A stretch of DNA of 64,000 nt from Acididesulfobacillus acetoxydans (GTDB lineage: Bacteria > Bacillota > Desulfitobacteriia > Desulfitobacteriales > Desulfitobacteriaceae), in contig NZ_LR746496.1 of NCBI RefSeq assembly GCF_902729405.1, forward strand, positions 2,480,001 to 2,544,000. Reading direction: 5' to 3'. Positions within the stretch are counted from its first letter, which is position 1; each line of letters opens with the position of its first letter. The notes beneath the pieces are model-generated. The model searched no databases. It had not been told where the DNA came from and was given only the letters and a program-made list of their open reading frames with translations. The translations under genes were made by a program, and so were the position numbers. This document shows, one piece after another, positions 34,579 to 44,345 of the stretch.

Positions 34579-36360
34579 ATGGCGTCAGAAACGGATTTGG
34601 CCCTGAGGGGCGGGGGTTTCCTGCTGGTGGAGGTCAGCCCCGACCGGGTTTTCATTCCGGAAGAGTTGAATGAAGATCACCTGCAATTGAAACGGATGAC
34701 CCATAACTTTGTCGAAAAAGAGGTTGCTCCCCGGATTGAAGAACTGGAAGAAAAGAAAGAGGGTGTCATTACATCCCTCCTGCGTCAGGCGGGGGACCTC
34801 GGTCTCTTGGGCCTGGAGGTCCCGGAAGAGTTCGGGGGCCTGAGCCTGGACAAGTATTCGACAGTCGTCGTTGGTGAGGAAGTCCCGCGCGGGGGATCCT
34901 TTGCCGTCGCGTATGCGGCGCACACCGGAATTGGTACCCTGCCTATCGTGTATTTCGGAACTTCGCAACAAAAAGCGAAATACCTGCCTGCCTTGGCTTC
35001 GGGGGAAAAAATCGCCGCCTACTGTTTGACTGAGCCCGGGTCCGGATCCGATGCTTTGGGAGCGAAAACGACGGCCGTTCTTAATGCCGAAGGCACACAT
35101 TACATTCTCAACGGAACCAAACAATTTATCACCAACGCCGGCTTTGCCGACATTTTCCTTGTCTACGCCAAAGTGGACGGAAAATTGACCAATTTTATCG
35201 TCGAACGCGATATGCCGGGAGTGTCTTTCGGCCTGGAAGAAAAGAAGATGGGCATCAGGGGATCCTCCACCCGCCAGGTGATTCTGGAAGATGTGGCGGT
35301 TCCGGCAGAGAATGTAGTGGGAGAACTGGGACGGGGGCACGTCGTGGCTTTCAACATTCTCAATGTAGGCCGCTTTAAACTGGCCGCCGCCGCCATGGGG
35401 AGTGCTCAACTGGTACTCGAGACAGCGCTGGGTTACGCGGCCGAACGCAAACAGTTTGGAGTTCCTTTGACGTATTTCGGAGCGATTCAAGCCAAACTGG
35501 CCGAGATGGCTGCGCAGACTTACGTGGCGGAAAGTGTGGTCTACCGGACCGCGGGTCTGATGGAAGAAGGGTTTCGCGGGCTGGACTTGACGGGGGACTG
35601 CCGCAAAGAAGCGGGGAAAGCCTTGGAGGAATATGCAATTGAATGCTCCCTGAACAAAGTCCTGGCCTCGGAGGTCTTGGATTTTGTGGCGGACGAAGGC
35701 GTCCAAATCCATGGGGGTTACGGGTTTATTCAGGAGTACCCCATCGAGCGGATGTACCGGGATTCTCGCATCAACCGCATCTTTGAAGGGACGAACGAAA
35801 TCAACCGCCTCCTGGTCCCGGGAACGCTTCTGAAAAGGGCTATGAGCGGTGAGCTGCCGCTTCTGCAGGCGGCGCAGGCGGTGGGCAAAGAACTCCTAAG
35901 CGCCAGCCCCGCCGGCCAAGAAGAAGGTCTGGGCGGCGTCCTGAGGCTCGTACAAAAAGGGAAAAAGTTGTTCCTGATGGCAGCGGGCCTGGCGGCTCAA
36001 AGAGAAGGCAATGCCCTCAAAGACAACCAATTTGTACTCATGGCCCTGGCGGAAATGGTCCTGCAGATCTATGCGGCGGAAAGCGCGGTCCTGCGGGCCA
36101 TGAAGCTGGAAGGTCTGGAAGTTCAGGCTAAGCATAAACTCTTTGCGGCTAAGGCCTCAACTCTGGCGGCCTATACCGCCTTTAACAGCCTGGAACAGCA
36201 GGCGAAAGAAGTCATTTGTGCCGTGGAAAAAGGCGATGCTCAGGCCACCGCTTTGGCCGGAGTGAAAAAACTCGCCCGCCGTGCCAATGCCGACCTGATC
36301 GGGCTGCGGCGCGAGCTTGCGGCGATGACCGTCGAGCAAGGAAAATATCCGCTCCGTTAA
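34579..36360 (+). CDS. fadE: Acyl-CoA dehydrogenase
   Basis: A 593-aa FAD enzyme of the Bacillus FadE type: an acyl-CoA dehydrogenase core (about 30-410; substrate/FAD motif YCLTEPGSGSDALGA, end motif EGTNEINRLLVPG) plus a C-terminal helical domain of about 180 residues. It introduces the 2,3 double bond into acyl-CoA. ATG follows TGAGGAGGAAGAGCA. The start is 18 residues longer than the conserved core. Genes for the electron acceptor EtfAB are not in the window. Confidence 0.93.
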   Translation: MASETDLALRGGGFLLVEVSPDRVFIPEELNEDHLQLKRMTHNFVEKEVAPRIEELEEKKEGVITSLLRQAGDLGLLGLEVPEEFGGLSLDKYSTVVVGEEVPRGGSFAVAYAAHTGIGTLPIVYFGTSQQKAKYLPALASGEKIAAYCLTEPGSGSDALGAKTTAVLNAEGTHYILNGTKQFITNAGFADIFLVYAKVDGKLTNFIVERDMPGVSFGLEEKKMGIRGSSTRQVILEDVAVPAENVVGELGRGHVVAFNILNVGRFKLAAAAMGSAQLVLETALGYAAERKQFGVPLTYFGAIQAKLAEMAAQTYVAESVVYRTAGLMEEGFRGLDLTGDCRKEAGKALEEYAIECSLNKVLASEVLDFVADEGVQIHGGYGFIQEYPIERMYRDSRINRIFEGTNEINRLLVPGTLLKRAMSGELPLLQAAQAVGKELLSASPAGQEEGLGGVLRLVQKGKKLFLMAAGLAAQREGNALKDNQFVLMALAEMVLQIYAAESAVLRAMKLEGLEVQAKHKLFAAKASTLAAYTAFNSLEQQAKEVICAVEKGDAQATALAGVKKLARRANADLIGLRRELAAMTVEQGKYPLR

Positions 36361-36524
36361 GGACCGGAGAGCGGGTAAACAGTGGAAAACCACATATTCC
36401 ACAGCCTGTCCGGTCGCGTTTGAGCAAACACCGTTCGGCCGGCTGCCGGCTAAGCCCGGTGGGCAGAGAAGAAACGGGAAAAAAAGCGAAAGACAGGGTT
36501 TTTGGCCTGGTAGAAAGTTTTTGT

Positions 36525-36560
36525 CCGGTTAGAGCGGGAATTTTATCTTGGTCTAACCGG
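36525..36560. repeat. 9-bp inverted repeat in the fadE-fadD gap
   Basis: CCGGTTAGA and TCTAACCGG separated by 18 nt. The 590-bp gap 36361-36950 also contains direct repeats of CCTGGCCA but no gene, FadR-type operator or clear promoter that could be assigned. Confidence 0.5.
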
Positions 36561-36950
36561 AGCCCTTTCGGGCCGAGAAACTTTGCCGCAGCCCAGCCTG
36601 GCCAAGAAACCTGGCCAGGGCCCGGCAACCGCACCGGAGTCGCCGGACAAAAAGGTTCCGCCGGAGCGGGTTAGCCGGCGGTTAACGGAAATGGCGGTTC
36701 CTTAAGGCAAGGTGTTTGCCTTGGATATCACAATATTCATGCAGTTCCTCATAGAGTATATAGCGAGCCATGTCTGGAGCCGAGACTGGCCAAACAGGGC
36801 GCGCCTCTCAGTACGGGCCGCTCCCGGGACCGGAGACTTTGCGGAGTCTGAAGATCGCGGCCTCTTCTCACTGGGAGTGGGCGACCCGGCCTGCGTCCAA
36901 AGTGCAAGGCGGACAACATGGCCTTTGTTCAAAGTGAAGGGGGGAAAACA

Positions 36951-38732
36951 ATGGATGCCATTAAAGGGAACCCATCCCCATACGCAGAGAAACCCTGGCT
37001 CAAGTTTTATCCTTCTCAGGTGAGACCTCAGCTGGATTACCCGAGGGTTCCGCTGACTCACCTGCTCGAGAAGGCAGTGAGGGATTTTCCTGACCGGATA
37101 GCCACCGTCTTTTTCGGCGCCAAGCTGACCTACGCGGAAATTTGGCGCCAGGTTAACCGCTTTGCGGGGAGTTTGGCCGCCTCAGGGGTAAAAAAGGGGG
37201 ACAGAGTCGCGCTGATGCTGCCCAACTGTCCGCAGGCCGTGATTGCCTATTATGGAGCTTTACTTATCGGGGCTGTTGTGGTCCAGCATAATCCACTCTA
37301 TGTCGAACGCGAACTTCAGTTCCAACTTCAGGATTCCGGCTCGGAAACCATTGTGGCTCTCGACTTGCTCTATCCCCGCATCATGAAAATCAAGGCGGAC
37401 ACTCCCTTGCGCCGCATCATCTTCACCGGCCTGGAGGAGTACATGCCTTTCCCCAAAAACCTAGTCTATGTGTACAAAACGAAAAAAGAAGGGAAAAGCC
37501 GGAATTATCCTGCCGCCACGGGGGTTTATTCCTGGAAGGAGTTCTTGCAGCAAGGCCAGGATAGCGCTCCCAGGGTGGAAGTCCGGGAGGGAGATCTGGC
37601 CGTATTGCAATACACCGGGGGAACAACCGGAGTGCCCAAAGGAGCCATGTTGACGCACGCGAACCTCATGGCCAACACCTATCAGGTTTTGGCCTGGATG
37701 ATGGACGGCAAGCCGGGTCAGGAGAGAATGTTGTGCGCCCTGCCCTTCTTTCACGTCTACGGCATGACGGTCGCCATGAACGTCGGCGTAGCTTTGGCTT
37801 CCCAGCTGATTATTCTGCCTAAATTCGAGGTCAAAATGGCCTTGGAGGCGATTAGAAAATACCGGCCCACTTTCTTTCCCGGCGCTCCGACGATGTATGT
37901 GGCCATCAACACTTATCCGGAGGTGCGAAAATACAATATATCCTCGATCCGCTCTTGTCTGAGCGGATCGGCCGCTTTGCCCCTGGAGGTGCAGGTGACG
38001 TTCGAACGGCTGACTGGCGGAAGATTGGTGGAAGGTTATGGACTTTCCGAGTGCTCTCCGGTCACTCACTGCAATCCCCTGCTCAATGAGCTCCGCCGCA
38101 ACGGCACGATCGGGCTGCCTTTGCCCGACACCGAAATCAGAATTGTCGACCCGGACACACACGAAGAGATGGCACCGGGACAGGCCGGCGAGCTGGCGGT
38201 GAAAGGGCCGCAGGTGATGATCGGGTATTGGAACCGTCCTGAGGTCACGGCCATGTCATTGCAAGACGGTTGGTTCTACACGGGTGACATTGCCCAGATG
38301 AATGAAGACGGTTATTTTGTCATTGTCGACCGGAAGAAGGATATCATCATTGCGGGCGGTTTCAACATCTACCCGCGGGAAGTGGAAGAGGTGCTCTATC
38401 AGCACCCGGCGGTCCGGGAAGCGGCGGTCACGGGAATTGCCGACTCTTACCGGGGAGAAACCGTCAAAGCCTATCTCGTTCTCAAAGCCGGGCAGGAAGC
38501 GAGCGCAGAGGAGATTATCCAATACTCCCGCAGTAAGCTGGCGGCTTACAAGGTTCCGCGTGTGGTCGAATTCCGCCAAGAACTGCCCAAAACGATTGTC
38601 GGCAAGGTCCTCAAACGCCAACTGCAGCAAGAGGAGGAACAGGCGGCAGAAAAAGCAGCGGCCGAGAGGGAGCAAGACGGGACGGGAGACTTAGAGACGA
38701 GGAAGAGGGAGCAAGACGGGGGAGCGGACTGA
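36951..38732 (+). CDS. fadD: Long-chain acyl-CoA synthetase
   Basis: A 593-aa adenylate-forming ligase that activates fatty acids to acyl-CoA for the preceding beta-oxidation enzymes. The AMP-binding P-loop is YTGGTTGVPKGAMLTHAN, with EGYGLSECSP, GDIAQMNEDGYFVIVDRKKD and the C-terminal catalytic Lys in KTIVGKVLKR. ATG at 36951 with AAGGGGGGAAAACA is preferred over ATG 36918. Oddity: after the catalytic Lys region a charged tail of about 35 residues (EEEQAAEKAAAEREQDG, then an Arg/Glu-rich stretch) is encoded by a repeat whose copies continue past the stop codon. Confidence 0.94.
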   Translation: MDAIKGNPSPYAEKPWLKFYPSQVRPQLDYPRVPLTHLLEKAVRDFPDRIATVFFGAKLTYAEIWRQVNRFAGSLAASGVKKGDRVALMLPNCPQAVIAYYGALLIGAVVVQHNPLYVERELQFQLQDSGSETIVALDLLYPRIMKIKADTPLRRIIFTGLEEYMPFPKNLVYVYKTKKEGKSRNYPAATGVYSWKEFLQQGQDSAPRVEVREGDLAVLQYTGGTTGVPKGAMLTHANLMANTYQVLAWMMDGKPGQERMLCALPFFHVYGMTVAMNVGVALASQLIILPKFEVKMALEAIRKYRPTFFPGAPTMYVAINTYPEVRKYNISSIRSCLSGSAALPLEVQVTFERLTGGRLVEGYGLSECSPVTHCNPLLNELRRNGTIGLPLPDTEIRIVDPDTHEEMAPGQAGELAVKGPQVMIGYWNRPEVTAMSLQDGWFYTGDIAQMNEDGYFVIVDRKKDIIIAGGFNIYPREVEEVLYQHPAVREAAVTGIADSYRGETVKAYLVLKAGQEASAEEIIQYSRSKLAAYKVPRVVEFRQELPKTIVGKVLKRQLQQEEEQAAEKAAAEREQDGTGDLETRKREQDGGAD

Positions 38733-38785
38733 GAGGAGGGGAAGAGGGAGGAAGACGGAAGAGCAAAAGGTGGGGAAAAGATGAG
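38665..38785. repeat. Degenerate repeat across the fadD stop codon
   Basis: Three imperfect copies of (A)GAGGGAGCAAGACGGG spaced 40-50 bp, two within the fadD tail and one after the stop. Confidence 0.65.
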
Positions 38786-38835
38786 CGGGGGGAAAGCTCG
38801 CTAAGGCATGACAGCTGTGGTATTATACTGAAAGT

Positions 38836-39189
38836 ATGGATAAGAACACGACATCGAGAATCATCATAGTTGAGGGACGCACAGATAGAGACAAGCTGCG
38901 GCTGGTGTTGGATGAACCGGTAGAGATCATCTGTACCAACGGGACTTTGGGTGACGAACGCTTGGAACAACTGCTAGCGTACCTGGAGGACAAAGAAGCC
39001 TATCTGCTGGCGGACGCCGACAGTTCGGGCGCTAAACTGCGCCAAATGTTTAACCGGGAGTTTCCGCAGGTACATCACCTTTATACCCAAAAAATGTACC
39101 GGGAAGTGGCGGCCACTCCGGAAGAATATCTGGCGCAGATTTTGGCCAAGGCCCATTTCGCGGTCAAAGATAGGCCGCCCCGGGTTTGA
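38836..39189 (+). CDS. Toprim-domain protein (YusF-like)
   Basis: A 117-aa protein consisting of a Toprim fold: the conserved Glu is in IIIVEGRTDRDKL and the Asp pair in LLADADSSGAKLRQMF. It resembles Bacillus YusF and the RNase M5-type small Toprim proteins, suggesting an RNA/DNA nuclease or ligand-binding function; substrate unknown. Start ATG 38836 lacks a strong ribosome site. In Bacillus, yusF is near the fadNAE genes, so the neighbourhood is conserved. A clear terminator follows at 39269. Confidence 0.82.
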   Translation: MDKNTTSRIIIVEGRTDRDKLRLVLDEPVEIICTNGTLGDERLEQLLAYLEDKEAYLLADADSSGAKLRQMFNREFPQVHHLYTQKMYREVAATPEEYLAQILAKAHFAVKDRPPRV

Positions 39190-39268
39190 GGGGCTCTTGC
39201 GCGACAGGGGGCAATTCCGGCCGTTGTGCCTGCGCGCGGGAGCTTTGATTTTTGTCTTCATCTTATGA

Positions 39269-39303
39269 CCGGGACTGTCAAATTGACAGCCCCGGCTTTT
39301 TTC
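39269..39303 (+). terminator. Terminator after the Toprim gene
   Basis: CCGGGACTGTCAA pairs with TTGACAGCCCCGG and is followed by CTTTTTT. Strong rho-independent terminator ending the fad/Toprim unit. Confidence 0.93.
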
Positions 39304-39463
39304 AGCTGGTCCGGCTTTTTTACCTAATGACAAGTGCAAGTCATGCCGAGTTATGGTCGTTGCTCTGTTTGAGGAATGGATTTTGGCTAAGTGGGAAAAA
39401 ATTAAAACCTAATCGCGAAACAGAGTTTGCGAAGTGAGACAAGCTTGAAAGGAGTCCTTTCCC

Positions 39464-40330
39464 ATGAGCCAAACCAAAACTCCCCAGCCGGCTTTTCCGG
39501 CGCAGCACCAAGATCCCCCAGGTTTGGAATCCCTGATGAACCCAAGACCGCTCTTTGAGGATCCCGGCTACCGCGGGAGCGGAAAACTGCAAAACAAGGT
39601 AGCTTTGATCAGCGGCGGGGACAGCGGCATCGGGAAAGCCGCGGCAATCGCCTTCGCGCACGAAGAAGCCGATCTCGCACTCATCTATCTGAGCGAACAC
39701 GAGGATGCCGCGGAGACTAAAAAACGTATTGAGCAGTTGGGCCGGCGCTGCCTGTTGCTGGCGGGTGACGTGGGACTGCAAGAATTTTGTCGGCAAGCCG
39801 TAAAAGAGATTATTCAAGAATTGGGGCAGATCGACATACTAGTTAATAATGCCGGCGAACAGCACCCGCAAAATAGTCTGGCCGACATCAGCGCGGCCCA
39901 GCTGGAGCGAACTTTCCGGACCAATGTCTTTGGTCAGTTTTACCTTACCCAGGCGGTTTTACCCCATCTGCGCGCGGGCAGCACTATCATCAACACCACT
40001 TCGATCACGGCCTACGCGGGCCACGAGCTTTTGATCGACTACTCGGCCAGCAAAGGGGCAGTGGTCTCTTTCACCCGTTCTCTTTCGGAATCCTTGGCGA
40101 AAACGGGAATTCGCGTTAACGGTGTAGCCCCCGGTCCGATTTGGACCCCACTGATCCCTTCCACATTTTCTCCCCAGGATGTGTCTGTCTTCGGTTCTAC
40201 AGTGCCGTTGCAAAGAGCGGGCCAACCGTACGAACTGGCTCCCGCCTACGTTTTCCTAGCCGGCCAAGATTCGGCCTACATGTCCGGGCAAATCCTGCAC
40301 GTCAACGGCGGGCAGATCGTGAACGGCTAG
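39464..40330 (+). CDS. Short-chain dehydrogenase (general stress type)
   Basis: A 288-aa SDR of the glucose/ribitol dehydrogenase-like stress group. A Pro-rich N-terminal arm (about 1-45) precedes the Rossmann fold with SGGDSGIGKAAAIAF, NNAGEQHPQ, active-site YSASKGAVVSF and the end LAGQDSAYMSGQILHVNGG. NAD(P)-dependent; substrate unknown. ATG 39464 follows GAAAGGAGTCC. It is bounded upstream by a terminator and downstream by a decayed fragment of a similar gene. Confidence 0.9.
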   Translation: MSQTKTPQPAFPAQHQDPPGLESLMNPRPLFEDPGYRGSGKLQNKVALISGGDSGIGKAAAIAFAHEEADLALIYLSEHEDAAETKKRIEQLGRRCLLLAGDVGLQEFCRQAVKEIIQELGQIDILVNNAGEQHPQNSLADISAAQLERTFRTNVFGQFYLTQAVLPHLRAGSTIINTTSITAYAGHELLIDYSASKGAVVSFTRSLSESLAKTGIRVNGVAPGPIWTPLIPSTFSPQDVSVFGSTVPLQRAGQPYELAPAYVFLAGQDSAYMSGQILHVNGGQIVNG

Positions 40331-40360
40331 CAGGCCACACGGGTTTTTTCCGGGGGCGCG

Positions 40361-40472
40361 TCTTTGACCGATTTTATCTCACTCAGGCGATTTGCCCTGC
40401 CTGCACAGGGCCGCTGTATTACTGGTGCCGCCCCGATTACTGCTGACGCGGGCCATGAACTTTTGACATCCT
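40361..40472 (+). pseudogene. Fragment of a second SDR gene
   Basis: The stretch translates VFDRFYLTQAICP, mirroring VFGQFYLTQAVLP of the intact SDR (39926-39966). After an internal deletion and frameshift, GACGCGGGCCATGAACTTTTG mirrors the region coding AYAGHELL at 40013-40035. About 110 bp survive, too diverged to be a fresh duplication. Confidence 0.75.
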
Positions 40473-40542
40473 GAGGTGCAGGTTCTGCTCGGTAATCAAC
40501 CGGGGTGGGTAAGGAGCCACCGAACTTTCAGGGAGGGGTAAG

Positions 40543-41121
40543 ATGCGGCATCGTAAACCGAAGCGGGACTGGTCGGAGATTATCGTCAAAATATCGACCG
40601 TCGTTTTTGCCTGTACTGCCCTGGTCACCGTCTTCATCACGATCAGCTCCTGGCGGGTGCAGCGGGAGGCGGCCCGTCCTTATCTCACCTTCAGAGAATC
40701 GCCCACCGTCACCCTCAACCAAGGTGTGAATCTGGAGCTGAAGTTCACAAATGTCGGGGCGCATCCGGCTACCGACCTCTGGAGCCGGGCCCTTGTCATC
40801 GACCGGAGCTTCCGGGGCTCGCCGGTGTACGCCAAGGAGCATACAATCGTTAACGACATCCCTAAAGATACGACTTCCACTTTGCTCATTTCAATTGACC
40901 CGCAGAGTCTGAGTCCTGATGCGGGTTCGATCGCAGCGCATTACCTCGTTGTTTTCTTCAAATACAGCGATCCCATTATCAGAAAGCGCTACGCGCAAGC
41001 GATCTATCTCAAATGGAACGGAGAAGCGAACGGGCAGCCCGAATCCCTTTATCATGTGGAAACCGGGGAGAAGGATAAAATCCTGGCCTATCTGAAAACC
41101 CACAAGATCAGTGTACCCTGA
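40543..41121 (+). CDS. Membrane-anchored protein of unknown function, 192 aa
   Basis: ATG at 40543 follows GGGAGGGGTAAG. One N-terminal transmembrane segment (about 14-37) is preceded by a basic head (MRHRKPKRD), then an all-beta-looking domain (about 50-150; repeated LTFR/LELKFTN strands) and a polar C-terminal tail. The pattern of an anchored immunoglobulin-like domain is common in conserved hypotheticals; no enzyme motif is seen. Function unknown. Confidence 0.72.
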   Translation: MRHRKPKRDWSEIIVKISTVVFACTALVTVFITISSWRVQREAARPYLTFRESPTVTLNQGVNLELKFTNVGAHPATDLWSRALVIDRSFRGSPVYAKEHTIVNDIPKDTTSTLLISIDPQSLSPDAGSIAAHYLVVFFKYSDPIIRKRYAQAIYLKWNGEANGQPESLYHVETGEKDKILAYLKTHKISVP

Positions 41122-41161
41122 GCAGGGCCTGTGCTAAGGAGACTCTAAACCAGAGGCGGGA

Positions 41162-42142
41162 TTAATGCCGTCCTCGGTCACCGGTTAGGTTTTGGACGAA
41201 AAAGTTACTCACTTTAGCAAGATATTCGCGGGGTTCTACCGAGTAAGCCCCGACATGCTTTGCCCTGTGCACGATCCAGAGAGAGTCTTTGGGGTTCTTG
41301 GCCTGATCATAGAGTTCTACGGAGTTAATCATGGGGATGGTCGTGTCGGCATCACCGGCGATGAAGAGGACGGGTCGCGCTTTCATTTGCGCGATCGTTT
41401 TGATCGGGCTGACGCGTGCCGGGTTAGCCCCTGTGAGCAGGGGAATCTCCGTTAAAATCAGGGGAGTGAAGGGAAAATTAGGCAGGTGAGTCCAATGGGG
41501 CATGCCTGTTTCCAAGTAAGTGCGCAAGTCGGCAAACGGGCTGTCTAGGACCATGGCGGCGACATCCGGGTCCTTGGCGCCTACGAGAGCCGCCGTGGCG
41601 GCTCCCATGGAATAGCCGATGATTCCGATATGCCGGTAGCCGAGTGCCTTAGCGCAGTCAACCGCGCCCAGGAGGTCCCTCTGCTCAAAATCGCCCACGG
41701 AGACCAAGTTGCCGGGAGAAACGCCCGAATCCCGGAAGTCAAAGAGCAGGGTGCTGATACCTTTCTGCCAGAGGGCTTCGGCTACAGGTAAAGATGGCTT
41801 ATCCCCGCAGCGGTTGCCGCCGTAGCCGTGCGCTTCAATCACGATCGCGTTCGCCTGAGGGGCAGGCACATACCAACCGGAGAGGGGAAGGTGGTCTGTC
41901 CGGCTGGGGAAGGTTATATTCGTAAAGTTCAGGCCCAGTTGAGACGGTGTTCCGGTTAGGGGTTTGCGGGGCGGATGGGTTAAACTCCAGCCTACGAAGG
42001 CTGAAATACCGGTCACGCAAAGAAAAGCAAGGATGAGAGCGGACAGCGTTCCCCAGAGCAGCCAGCGGGGCCATGTTCTCTTTCTCTTTAAGTGCGGTTC
42101 AGGAGTTAAGACGGAAGGCCGGGTCAAATCCTCGGGAGCCAT
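41162..42142 (-). CDS. Membrane-anchored alpha/beta hydrolase
   Basis: A 326-aa hydrolase with one N-terminal transmembrane helix (about 20-45). The oxyanion region is IEAHGYGGNRCG, the nucleophile Ser is in GYSMGAAT (G-x-S-x-G), with Asp in AGDADTTIPM and His in AKHVGAY completing the triad. Likely an esterase/lipase-type enzyme on the outer face of the membrane. ATG 42142 has AAAGGAGATACAACC upstream and is preferred over the longer start at 42166. Single gene, divergent from the germination operon. Confidence 0.88.
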   Translation of the reverse strand: MAPEDLTRPSVLTPEPHLKRKRTWPRWLLWGTLSALILAFLCVTGISAFVGWSLTHPPRKPLTGTPSQLGLNFTNITFPSRTDHLPLSGWYVPAPQANAIVIEAHGYGGNRCGDKPSLPVAEALWQKGISTLLFDFRDSGVSPGNLVSVGDFEQRDLLGAVDCAKALGYRHIGIIGYSMGAATAALVGAKDPDVAAMVLDSPFADLRTYLETGMPHWTHLPNFPFTPLILTEIPLLTGANPARVSPIKTIAQMKARPVLFIAGDADTTIPMINSVELYDQAKNPKDSLWIVHRAKHVGAYSVEPREYLAKVSNFFVQNLTGDRGRH

Positions 42143-42719
42143 GGTTGTATCTCCTTTCGTGCTCAATAGGCAAGGCTTTCCGATGCTTGGTGCACCGGAA
42201 GAAGAGACGGCAGGCTATTTCTTTGCCCAAACGGTCAGCTATCCGGCAAACGGCGGGCGGCCGGCCTAAGCCGGGATGGCAGGTGAGTCCCTCTGAAGAA
42301 CTTTTTGTCGGCAAGGGGCGGCGAGAATTGCATCCGGAGCACGGGGTGATCGTTTCTCTGAGGAACTTTTCGCCGTTGCGGTCCGATTTCCTGCCGCTTG
42401 GGACGGTTCCCGGCGTAGTTTCGGCAAGTGTAACAAGTCGGGGAACACACGCAAGAGCGGAAGCAAGCCGGAACACCGGCACGGGTAGGCCAAACCCCGA
42501 GGGCGTATGGCAGCAGGAAATGGAGGGGCATTCGGGCGGGGCGCACAGCGGAGGAGATGGGCCGGCAGCCCGGCCAGGGGGCGAGCGGAGGGGAAACAGC
42601 CAACGACGGGCCAACCGCGACTGTCGGTGGGATGCATCAAAGCGGGGGGTATGTGGCAAGCTAAATCCAATGGCTTGGGATTCCGGAAAAGTCGGAAAAG
42701 CGAAACAGAGGATGGAGCG

Positions 42720-44345
42720 ATGGGTAAGGAGCTTTTGAAAAAAGCCCTGGGCTGGGCGGGCAAAAAAGGTTCCCCACAGGACAGGCCGCCTCAGCCTGAG
42801 GAAAAGAGACCGTTGAGTACTAATTGGGATGAGAATCAAAAAAACCTGCGGGAAGTCTTTTCGCAATGTGCCGATGCGGTGTTTCAGGAAACCAGTTTCA
42901 ACGCCGAGCAGCCGCTGAGGATTCTGCTCGTGTACCTGGAGACCCTGACGGATCAGGCTCAGATCAGTCAAACCATTATTAAATCCCTGCAGCAGGGTCC
43001 CTTGGAACTGCCGGATGAAGTGCGGATTTCTCCGGCCACGTCCCCGGAGGTGTTGCAAAAGCATGTCCTCAGTGCCTGCCATCCGCAGACCAGCACGGAT
43101 CTGCTGGAACTTACCAAATTCGTCTTAGGCGGAAATATCGGGATTCTGATCGAGGGGAGTTCCCTGGCCGTGGTAGTCCCGGCCCAGGGCGGACAGGCCA
43201 GGCCGATTAACGAGCCGGAGAACGAGCCGAACATCCGCGGCCCGCGGGATGGTTTTGTCGAGAGCCTGAAGACGAATATCAGCCTGATCCGGCGCCGCTT
43301 GCGCACCAGCCGTTTGAAAGTCGAGACCCTGGAGCTGGGACTTCTGACCAAAACGGCGGTGGCTGTCTGTTACGTGGAAGGATTGGCCCGGCCGGAAATG
43401 GTCGAAGAAGTGCGGCGGCGCCTGCGGCGCATCAACGTGGACGCGGTACTTGGCAGCGGCTATGTCGAGGAATTTATCGCCGATGAATCCATCAGCCTGT
43501 TTCCCTTGATCTTGACCACCGAGCGTCCGGACCGGGTTACGGCGGCCCTGCTGGAAGGAAGAATCGGCATCCTGGTGGAAAATTCCCCCTCAACTATGGT
43601 CGTTCCCTGCACCTTTATCAGCCTCCTCCAGGCTTCGGAGGATTATTATGTCACGGCTCCTTTTTCCACTTTCATCCGTTTGCTGCGTTTTGTCGCCTTA
43701 AATATTGCTCTGCTTCTGCCGGCCGTGACCGTGGCCGTCTTCTCTTTTCATCAGGAACTCGTTCCCGTCACTCTGCTCAGCACCGTGTCCAACACTAGGC
43801 AGGATGTGCCCTTCCCCATCTTTATCGAAGTCCTCCTGATGGAAGTGACTTTTGAACTCCTGCGGGAAGCCGGCTTGCGCCTGCCCAAGACCATCGGCCA
43901 GGCGGTGAGCACCGTGGGGGGGCTGGTGATCGGGCAGGCCGCGGTGGAAGCCGGTTATTTCTCCCCTCTGCCGGTCATCGTCGTGGCCCTGACGGCGATC
44001 GCTTCTTTTACGGCACCGAACTACATTGTCGGGACCAGTATCCGCATCCTGCGCTTTTTCCTGCTCATTTTGGCCGCCCTCTTGGGCGGGGTGGGGATCA
44101 TGCTGGGGCTGATGGCGATTCTGGCCCACCTGACCGCCCTGCGCTCTTTCGGTATTCCCTATCTGTCTCCTTTTGCTCCCATGAGTCCGGCTGATCTGAA
44201 GGACAGTTTTGTCAGGGTCCCTTGGTGGGCCATGATCACGAGGCCCCGGCTGGAAGGCGTGCGCGAGCCGCAGAGGCAGGACCCTGACCAGGGTCCCAAG
44301 AAACCGGAGCGGAGCGGGATAAGGAAGGGGAGACGGCGGCCTTGA
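42720..44345 (+). CDS. gerAA: Spore germination receptor A subunit
   Basis: A 541-aa GerA-family protein. A large soluble N-terminal part (about 60-300, TNWDENQKNLREVF, ILIEGSSLAVVVP) precedes about five membrane segments (about 310-500; VTFELLREAGLRLPKTIGQAVSTVGGLVIGQAAVEAG is split across the family core). With the B and C subunits it forms the germinant receptor in the spore inner membrane. ATG 42720 follows GAGGATGGAGCG; the frame runs further upstream but lacks a family match. Its stop overlaps the TTG start of gerAB. Confidence 0.95.
   Translation: MGKELLKKALGWAGKKGSPQDRPPQPEEKRPLSTNWDENQKNLREVFSQCADAVFQETSFNAEQPLRILLVYLETLTDQAQISQTIIKSLQQGPLELPDEVRISPATSPEVLQKHVLSACHPQTSTDLLELTKFVLGGNIGILIEGSSLAVVVPAQGGQARPINEPENEPNIRGPRDGFVESLKTNISLIRRRLRTSRLKVETLELGLLTKTAVAVCYVEGLARPEMVEEVRRRLRRINVDAVLGSGYVEEFIADESISLFPLILTTERPDRVTAALLEGRIGILVENSPSTMVVPCTFISLLQASEDYYVTAPFSTFIRLLRFVALNIALLLPAVTVAVFSFHQELVPVTLLSTVSNTRQDVPFPIFIEVLLMEVTFELLREAGLRLPKTIGQAVSTVGGLVIGQAAVEAGYFSPLPVIVVALTAIASFTAPNYIVGTSIRILRFFLLILAALLGGVGIMLGLMAILAHLTALRSFGIPYLSPFAPMSPADLKDSFVRVPWWAMITRPRLEGVREPQRQDPDQGPKKPERSGIRKGRRRP

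Noticed and set aside
36216-36674. 152-aa plus frame at the end of fadE
   Set aside because: Starts within fadE in another frame and is Arg/Gly-rich without family match.
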